Shown piece by piece: positions 57,263-64,000 of a stretch of 64,000 nucleotides of DNA. Numbering within the stretch: position 1 is the first letter of the stretch; every line of letters begins with the position of its first letter. The stretch is from Enoplolaimus lenunculus (taxonomy: Eukaryota; Nematoda; Enoplea; Enoplida; Thoracostomopsidae): contig JASANG010001373.1 of the NCBI GenBank assembly GCA_030248215.1, positions 124,001-188,000 of the forward strand, read 5' to 3'. The position numbers and the translations under genes are program-made. The notes beneath the pieces are model-generated. The model was not told the DNA's origin. It searched no databases and saw nothing but the letters and a program-made list of their open reading frames with translations.

Positions 57263-59710
57263 TCCTTGAATTTTTTACAAATACGCTGAAGAAAATTTCA
57301 TCACACATTATGATTTCTTTGGAATAAGACCAGCGTGTGTTTCAAAACAGTTGTACTTAATTTGTTTAAGTTTCTAGCAGTTGGTAATCACGTAAATTAC
57401 AATTTTAATGGCTTTACCGGTGCATATGTTTTGTACATTATTATATATATTCAAGACGTTTTAGTAAAATTTTCATACTGTTCTGTTTTGTTTTTGCATT
57501 GTGGTGTTGATAGAAGCGAGCGTTTCGATTTAAGTAGAAAGCATTCGCAAGTCGAATTGATTGTCCGGTAGCTTGTCATTCGTATACTTTCTCGTTGCAT
57601 GGTATTAAGCCCGCCCTTTTTACTGCCTCTTGACCCCTTTCGTATGACCACACAGTTGGTGGGATTTGTGCTTCACTGTCGTGGTTTCCGACCAATTTTT
57701 TGCGTTTCTAAACTTGACGAGTCTGCCCCCCGTCAGAAATTTCCGGATCTGAGGCTGAAAGTGGGGTACCACCAAAAGTAATATGGGCTGATGTTTGTAT
57801 GATTAAGTGAAGTATATTTCAATGTGGTTCATTTTTCTTGGAACGTAAAACGACTTGTGTGTATATATATAGTTCGAGGGAATGGTGACATCGATAGAAT
57901 CGGAGACAAACCAAGTCAACTCAATTTCAGGTGGTCAACGCAAGTATTAATTAGTCAGTAGCAATCTTGTACACCGAATACCCAGCACTATTGAAGCAGC
58001 TGCATAATAACTATTTTTAGATTTGTATATTTTACGCTCATAGCAATCAGCTTGTTGGTCAAGGTACTTTCCGTGTTAAAACAAGTGGTTGAGAAACGAA
58101 AATTGATGTTCGGAAACCCAAAAACGCAAAATCGAGTTTCGTATATCCGAAATAAAAAATTTAACTTCGGATATCCGAATAAATATCCGGCAACAATTGC
58201 CGGATATTTGAAAACACATCTGTTCATCAGCCGTGTCACTTTTTACCTGCAAACATTTCACTGTTCCACTGGATAGCATTTGATACTCGCTTTAGTTTTA
58301 TAATATATTATATTCGCATAAATATCCCGCAGTATTACATAACATCCGGGCTGTTGTACACATTCCGCATCTGGAGTTGCTCCGATTATTCCGGGTATTT
58401 TCGCCGAAAAATTCTGGGTCCAAGTTTTCGCTTCAATAAATTCCGGATCCGGGTTTTCACAACAATTCATTCCTTGTATGGGTATTACAAAAATACCCGG
58501 ACAAAATATCCGGAATAAAATTTGATTAGTGATTTTAACATCCCGCGCCTACCTTCTGAATAGTAACTTTATCGCACCTAAATTAAATAATTAGTTGCAC
58601 AACCAACGCTAACGGTGCGAAATACATTAGAAACAAAACACTCCTAAGATGTCTCGTTAAGACAACTATCGCATGTCGTATGTAAAACCAAACTGCAGAA
58701 GGAAAAAGTTGGACAACAGGCTTCACTTTTGAGTAATAAATAACCTACATAGATATACTTGGGTTACGATTACGAATGCGAAATTAGAATTGGCGGTATG
58801 GTCGTAATGCAGAGACATGACATGTTTCTTAAGTTATTAATTCGACATTTTACTTTAGTTTAGTATCTTTCATCTAAGTCAATGATTGCTTGAAAAATGA
58901 TTGCTTCAATGTACGGTATCCTGTTAGAAACGTTAGGCTCTAGCCTTAGCTTCACGAAGCACATAAGGCAACTGACTCAAGCCAGGCTTCTATCATTCAA
59001 CCAAAATTATTTAATGTAATCTTGTAGCTAGTCAAGCAGTCGTTCAACTATGTATGAACAGAAATTCATTTGGAAACAAGGCACCAAATAGATGTGAAGA
59101 CAGTTTTTATATATCCATATGATGTATGCTTGTCCGTAAACAAACGCGTTGACATGTAGTCGACACTTGGTAGTAAAAACAAACATCTGTTTTTCAAACT
59201 TCTGTATTAAACTTGGAATCGGCATCGGGAAAAAATTTTGCTATCGGCACATTTGTATAAGGATAGTACTTTGTGTTATGATTTACTTCAAATAGATTTT
59301 TGTGAATGACATCAGTCGCTTCGCATTGCATACTGACCATTAATTATTTACACACTGAGCTGCTGGAATATAGATGAAGACAGAAAGTCTTTGTTATCTT
59401 TAAAAAATTAGGATCATTTTCAGTTTTTATGGAATAAATATTCCGGGCCCGGGTTTGCCCGGAAAATAAATCCGGCTCCAGGTTTGCGTTCTTAAAAATT
59501 CCGGGTCCGGGTTTTTCTTTTACAGAAATCCGGGTCCGGGCATTTATTTTTAAACGTTGCAACTCTATACGCATCTGATAACGGTGGATTGTAAGTCAAT
59601 GTCATATTATAACGTTCGATCTTGTCCGTTCATTTGATCTGAGTGACCGAATTTCACGTTGGCGCCGAGTCAACAAGGGACAAATCGGGACGACCCGACC
59701 CCTCGAGTTG

Positions 59711-59764
59711 TAACGCGAACCCCGCATAACTCTACTCTAACGCGAACCCCGCATAACTCTACTC
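59711..59764. repeat. 27-bp tandem duplication upstream of RPL10
   Basis: TAACGCGAACCCCGCATAAC plus TCTACTC occurs twice without change, 110-165 bp before the RPL10 ATG, in its likely promoter region. Confidence 0.85.
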
Positions 59765-59840
59765 GGATACTTAAGTGTGGTGATTATAATTGCTTTATAC
59801 GTCAGCGGTTGATGCATATACCTAATGCACTGTTTTCAAC

Positions 59841-59848
59841 TGTTCAGA
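59841..59848 (+). promoter_or_regulatory. Acceptor-like site 29 nt upstream of the RPL10 ATG
   Basis: CACTGTTTTCAACTGTTCAG, then ACTT, is a plausible 3' splice or spliced-leader acceptor; the 29 bases that follow contain no ATG. Many metazoans put a short 5' exon or a spliced leader on ribosomal protein mRNAs. Unproven from sequence. Confidence 0.4.
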
Positions 59849-59876
59849 CTTATACGAATATAAATAGACAACAATA

Positions 59877-61118
59877 ATGGGACGCCGGCCAGCGCGTTGC
59901 TATCGCTACTGTAAAAACAAACCGTACCCGAAATCGCGGTTTTGTCGCGGGGTGCCGGATCCGAAAATTCGCATATTCGATTTGGGTCGCAAAAAAGCAC
60001 CGGTGGACGATTTTCCACACTGCGTTCATATGGTATCTGACGAGTACGAACAGTTGTCATCCGAAGCGCTCGAAGCCGCTCGCATTTGTGCGAATAAATA
60101 TTTGGTGAAAAATATGGGCAAAGACGCGTTTCATTTGCGTATGCGTGTTCATCCGTTTCACGTTGTTCGAATCAATAAAATGTTGTCGTGCGCCGGCGCT
60201 GATCGGCTGCAAACTGGCATGCGTGGAGCGTATGGCAAGCCGTTGGGCACCGTTGCGAGGGTGAATATTGGACAGGTGAGCGAGGGACGCTTCTTACTGT
60301 AGCTGGAAGAGGCATGTCTTACTGTAGAAGAAGTCTTGTTTCTATTGTGTATTTTAATTCTAAGTTAAGCAGCATCATATAGAGCCCTTCACGAAAATTT
60401 TGCTACGGTGACGTTCGAACCAACGATGTACGGATTACCGGTCCGCTGCTCTGGCTCTCTATATACCGTAAGTTTTGGTACTACAAGATGCGTATATATG
60501 AATACGCTGCGATATTGTTTTGTTTATTGCTACGGATGCACGATGGTTTTGGAGGCTAGTGATGCGTCGACAAGCGTAACGTTACGTAGTCTTTAGCGGA
60601 TTGTAGCCAACGGACAATAATGAGTGCAAGCTTAAGCAGAAAATTAGTCTAAAGCCTACATTACTTTATTAGAGTCTCATAGAAAAACGTAACGAACTGG
60701 TCAGCATGCTATTGGCAATATGTTGAAAACGTACTCAAGTGGTTTGGGGATTGTAAAAACTGGAATTTCAAGTGTTTCCATCACGAAAACGAGCGCCGAA
60801 CTTTACTGGAAACGGATTTCAGGTTACATCCAGGTTGCGCATAGGTCATATCATCTTTTTGTATATTTTCAGGTTATTATGTCCGTTCGTGGGCGACAAA
60901 ATCATGAAGCATCGATGGTTGAGGCTTTCCGACGAGCAAAATTCAAGTTTCCTGGTCGACAGCACATTTTGGTGTCTGACAAATGGGGCTTCACAAAGTT
61001 TTCAAAAGAAAGATACCAAGAAATGAGACAGGAGGGTCGGCTGGTACCAGACGGGGTGAACGCGAAGTACGTTAGCGAGCATGGTCCACTGACTAAATGG
61101 GTAGATAATCCAATATAG
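59877..61118 (+). CDS. RPL10: 60S ribosomal protein L10 (uL16), two exons, complete
   Basis: Large-subunit protein at the base of the P and A sites, whose loading is the last step of 60S maturation. Exon 1 is 59877-60275 and exon 2 is 60873-61118, joined in phase 0 at GQ|VIMS. It encodes 214 residues, the same as human. The start [20 protein letters not shown] is the invariant N-terminus. [59 protein letters not shown] (the P-site loop region) and [11 protein letters not shown] are all preserved. The C-terminal part is looser (RGPLDKW of human reads HGPLTKW). The intron has a fragment of the GGGGCGGAAC family at about 60620-60690, and no box C/D or H/ACA snoRNA could be recognised. Confidence 0.98.
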
Positions 61119-61200
61119 TTTTATAAACTAGGTTTATGTATTTTGTTTTTGAGCTGTGTATTGTGAGAGGTCATACTGTTCTGATACATGTTCATTTGGA

Positions 61201-61577
61201 TACTGTAGGGACCCGAATAAGAGGGGGTCCCATTTTGAGTCCCAACCAATAGGAGTTCCTATCCCTAATAAGAGTCAGTAAGCTGATAGGAGTCCCTAAA
61301 CCCTAACTAGATTCCTAGCGCATTAATGACTCCAGGACCAAATACAGTGAGTTCGAAACTTTAAGCATACTTAGTTTTGTAAGTATATACATAAGTATAA
61401 CCTTGCGTTGTATAAGACAAGTAAACGTTTAACTCAACGGATAGTTGCAATACCGGATATATATCAGTAACGAAAAACGGGTTAAAAATAGAGAACAGTT
61501 CGTAACCGAATAACAGGGGGTGCCCACTGGAGGCCAAATAAACATCAGTTCCCCACTTAACTGGGTCACTACTGTAG
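61201..61577. mobile_element. TA-flanked MITE (GACCCGAATAAGA family), copy 1
   Basis: Begins TACTGTAGGGACCCGAATAA and ends TGGGTCACTACTGTA; TA is duplicated at the edges. It shares GATAGTTGCAATACCGGATA, GTAACCGAATAACA and GGGGTCCC with copy 2. It lies 80 bp beyond the RPL10 stop. No coding capacity. Confidence 0.8.
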
Positions 61578-61984
61578 GTGAATAGTTCCTCTTATCTATC
61601 TCTTTACCCTGTGTCCAGTTGGATTCCGGTGTTTAGGTTGTTAAAATTGAAAGGTAGATAATACGAGGGCGTGAAATGGGTTGACTTTAGTCAAATGCAG
61701 CTTATCTAAAATTTAACCACAGCTCACTTGTTGTTGAATATCAACCGCTTTGTTTGATTCGTTATGTTTATATGCGATTGAAACAATATTTTCTGGTTTT
61801 TTTCTACATGCGAGCGATTAGTGACCATATATTTATGAACTTGGTTTAATACAGCCGTATTGGATTAGCCGATGGACAGTGACATTTTAAAAAGGGGTTT
61901 CATACTCTGACTACCCTGTCATTCCTCCTCCACCCCACTCCTAAACTTCCATATTTGCACGTGCTTCAACCTTCTTTGAAAATT

Positions 61985-62123
61985 TGGGCCAATGTAAAGA
62001 ACAGGGCCGGAACAGAATTGTAAGCATATTCCTACGCTGACCGAGCAAAAAAATTAGTCTAAAGCTTACGCTTACTCTTTTCTAGTCCACAAAAAACGTT
62101 CAGCGATTGATCTTTATGGGCCC
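61985..62123. mobile_element. GGGGCGGAAC foldback element, copy d
   Basis: TTGGGCCAATGTAAAGAACA and GCCGGAAC at the left pair with ACGTTC and TGATCTTTATGGGCCC at the right. AAAAATTAGTCTAAAGCTTA in the middle is identical to copy a. It lies between the two copies of the GACCCGAATAAGA element. Confidence 0.7.
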
Positions 62124-62216
62124 CGGCAAAATTTGTTGGGCTCAGGTATTTTTTGGCTGCGGTGTTAACACCATTTCTGCTTTATTTGCAATATAATAAA
62201 CAAGTTTAAAAATACC

Positions 62217-62647
62217 TACTGTAGTGACCCGAATAAGACGGGGTCCCGATTTTGAGTCCCAATCAATAGGAGTCCATATCCCTAATAAGAGTCCGTGAGC
62301 GAATACAGTCTCTAAAACCTAATTATATTCCATAAATGTCAATTATCCCTAATTGTAGCGCATAAATAACTCTAGGACCAAATCAAGTTGAGTTCGAAAC
62401 TTTAAAGCGTACTTAAGTTTTGAAACTAACATTCCAAAGTATAACCTTGCATGATCGCTCAAGCTTTTGATGCAAGGAGAAAAACGATTAATTCAATGGA
62501 TAGTTGCAATACCGGATATGTATCAGTAACGAAGGGTGGCGGAGAGCGGATTAAAAATAAATAACAGTCTGTAACCGAATAACAAGGGGTACCCTATAGA
62601 GAGGCTAAATAAATATCAGTCCCCCTCTTATTCGGGTGAGTATAGTA
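62217..62647. mobile_element. TA-flanked MITE (GACCCGAATAAGA family), copy 2
   Basis: The ends TACTGTAGTGACCCGAATAA and TTATTCGGGTGAGTATAGTA are inverted repeats of about 22 bp, with TA as target duplication. About 50 bp longer than copy 1 through internal differences near 62330-62350 and 62460-62480. Same orientation as copy 1. Confidence 0.84.
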
Positions 62648-62968
62648 AAACCCCAAACTGTTTACGGTTAAGAATGTGTATTCTGAATAAATGTGTCTTC
62701 AACAACTTTACAATCTGTTACAACCAATCTTAAACTTTTTTGGCAAACCACATTACAAAAAGCCTATTAAAATTTTAACAAGCCCAAATGTATAATGTTA
62801 CCTATAATCACCAAAACAGTTAAAAATAAATTAACACCAGTCATTTTTTCTCTAAGGGTGTTCAATTACGCTAAACCTATACGCAAGTCTAAAGCCTAAG
62901 CGTACAAATAAATCTAATCGTAGACCTAACATGTGTACAACATTTACGTTACATTTCAAATTTTTCAA

Positions 62969-63493
62969 TCACAAAAACACAAGATACACTAACACTGACA
63001 TCAACGCAACTAAAACTGACAACAAAGTCATCATATATTTAAAATTTGATACCCCCAACATAGTTCCCACCCAAAGCCCGTCAGAAGTATCCGGACTACA
63101 CCCATCTTCTGTCTTTCCGTTCAACCCTACGTTCGTTTCGAACCCAAGCTTCGCTGCCGCCCACGGATTCAACAACTCTGTCAAACAATCAGGCTCTAAA
63201 ATACATTCTTCACTTTCTAAAATTTCATTAGCAATTTTACAACTACCTTCACCTTCAAGCTCCACTGATTTGCCTTCATTATTCTGCAATTTCCGTTGCG
63301 CGACCCCACAAAGTCCAACAACATCACGGAATGTATCCAACGCGTCTAATTTATCATCTGTTTCGAATAAATATTCACAAAATCGTACCCCAACAGTAGG
63401 AGTTGAGCAAGCGTTCGTTGTTTCCTCACATGAACTCGAGAAGCATTCATGATACGGCGCTGAAAACAGTCGCCGCGGCAACTGATGTAATGC
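62969..63493 (-). CDS. Last exon of an unrecognised gene, C-terminal membrane segment
   Basis: A 174-codon open frame in phase 0, starting after a good acceptor TTTTATATTTCCAG and ending with TGA. It has no in-frame ATG before residue 140 or so, so earlier exons must exist, probably beyond the right edge. The protein is acidic and Ser/Cys/Leu-rich (HECFSSSCEETTNACS, NEILESEECILEPDCL). It ends with about 20 hydrophobic residues (MMTLLSVLVALMSVLVYLVF) and one final Leu, the layout of a tail-anchored or C-terminally anchored membrane protein facing the cytosol. I do not recognise the family. The plus-strand frame 62931-63452 covers the same stretch but has no domain and no splice context. Confidence 0.55.
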   Translation of the reverse strand, partial: ALHQLPRRLFSAPYHECFSSSCEETTNACSTPTVGVRFCEYLFETDDKLDALDTFRDVVGLCGVAQRKLQNNEGKSVELEGEGSCKIANEILESEECILEPDCLTELLNPWAAAKLGFETNVGLNGKTEDGCSPDTSDGLWVGTMLGVSNFKYMMTLLSVLVALMSVLVYLVFL

Positions 63494-64000
63494 CTGGAAA
63501 TATAAAACAATGTAAATTTATGAACAAAACAACACTATTTATATTCAGCACTTACAAGTAAGATTTGCTATATTATGACCTTCGGTTGCCGAACACAAAA
63601 TTGGACAAAATTTGTGATCTTCCGAAAGATTTTAAGAACATTTTTAACATTTTGTAAAAATTTGCAGCGCTATAAAAATAACCGTCCTAAACGTAGATAT
63701 AGTGACAAATCAAAACTCCCATGTAATTAAAACTAAACGAATATATCTTAACTAATAAATGTCGAATGTCGTTAAATCCGAAAGGTGCCCACAAATCACC
63801 ATGCTAGACACACTCAATCAAAAGCCTCTGGGCGAGAAATGAAACAAACTAGAAGTGCCCTATCCATGCTCAAAAAAGATCATCCAGATCAATTCAACAC
63901 CAACTCACTGAGCTCTCTTCTTCTTCACTTTCCAAAAGTTGTATGCCTTCACAGTGCAATCGTGTCCGAAAATACAAACTTCGTACAACATCAACGCAAA
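63494..64000. other. Intron or 5' part of the unrecognised gene
   Basis: A donor-like ACTT|GTAAGTGC occurs on the minus strand at about 63550, but the upstream frame that would join in phase meets a stop within four codons. No exon can be supported here. Nothing else recognised. Confidence 0.35.

Larger units (their letters stand above)
56445..59876. other. Intergenic region attractin to RPL10
   Basis: Contains foldback elements at 56536-56802 and 56990-57262, a CCCC-rich repeat ending near 57785, and ATATCCGGCA/ATCCGGG-rich fragments at 58130-58530 and 59440-59568. A 27-bp tandem pair lies just before RPL10. No further gene was recognised. No canonical AATAAA follows the attractin stop closely. 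Confidence 0.5.

Noticed and set aside
60276-60872. Intronic snoRNA in RPL10
   Set aside because: No paired C (RUGAUGA) and D (CUGA) boxes near a terminal stem, and no H/ACA layout could be made out.
62931-63452. Plus-strand frame of 173 codons
   Set aside because: No domain, no splice context, and low-complexity Ser/Pro/Thr content; the minus strand has an acceptor and a membrane anchor.
1-64000. LTR retrovirus-like elements, Polintons, toxin genes or CRISPR arrays
   Set aside because: Nothing with capsid, integrase or protease motifs, long terminal direct repeats, or regularly spaced short repeats was found apart from the minisatellites described.

Overview
This is nuclear DNA from an intron-rich animal, most likely an invertebrate. 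The coding exons read clearly as conserved metazoan genes. Almost every intron obeys GT...AG, with acceptors mostly TTTTAG or TTTCAG. About two thirds of the non-coding DNA is short foldback DNA transposons and tRNA-derived SINEs. I cannot name the species. A single attractin gene, an FHA-domain DNA-repair-type gene and the repeat content fit a MITE-rich marine invertebrate, but that is inference. All exon joins below were made by eye by matching reading phase and known family sequences.

Layout. 1-3.2 kb: first two exons (minus strand) of a PNKP/aprataxin-type FHA-domain gene that runs off the left edge; its intron holds a 35-bp minisatellite and TA-flanked foldback elements. 5.6-14.2 kb: complete 16-exon GNL2 (nucleolar GTPase, ribosome assembly), minus strand. 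17.8-27.8 kb: complete 18-exon NDUFS1 (75-kDa complex I subunit), plus strand, head to head with GNL2. 29.1-31.8 kb: complete four-exon MORF4L1/MRG15-type chromatin gene. 32.5-33.4 kb: a 5'-truncated LINE. 35.4-56.4 kb: complete 27-exon attractin (ATRN/ATRNL1) gene. 59.9-61.1 kb: two-exon RPL10. 63.0-63.5 kb: last exon of an unrecognised minus-strand gene with a C-terminal membrane segment, continuing off the right edge.

The genes are unrelated housekeeping, chromatin and cell-surface genes; nothing indicates a shared pathway, although GNL2 and RPL10 both serve the 60S ribosome. The most unusual content is the repeat community. It includes: a CCGG-rich foldback family with CAGGGTGCAACC-like ends and 8-bp target duplications (hAT type); TA-flanked foldbacks (mariner type); a TTAA-flanked element (piggyBac type) with an embedded tRNA-Gly(CCC)-like promoter; tRNA-Val- and tRNA-Phe-derived SINEs; and several nested insertions. 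No LTR retrovirus-like element, Polinton or CRISPR array was seen.
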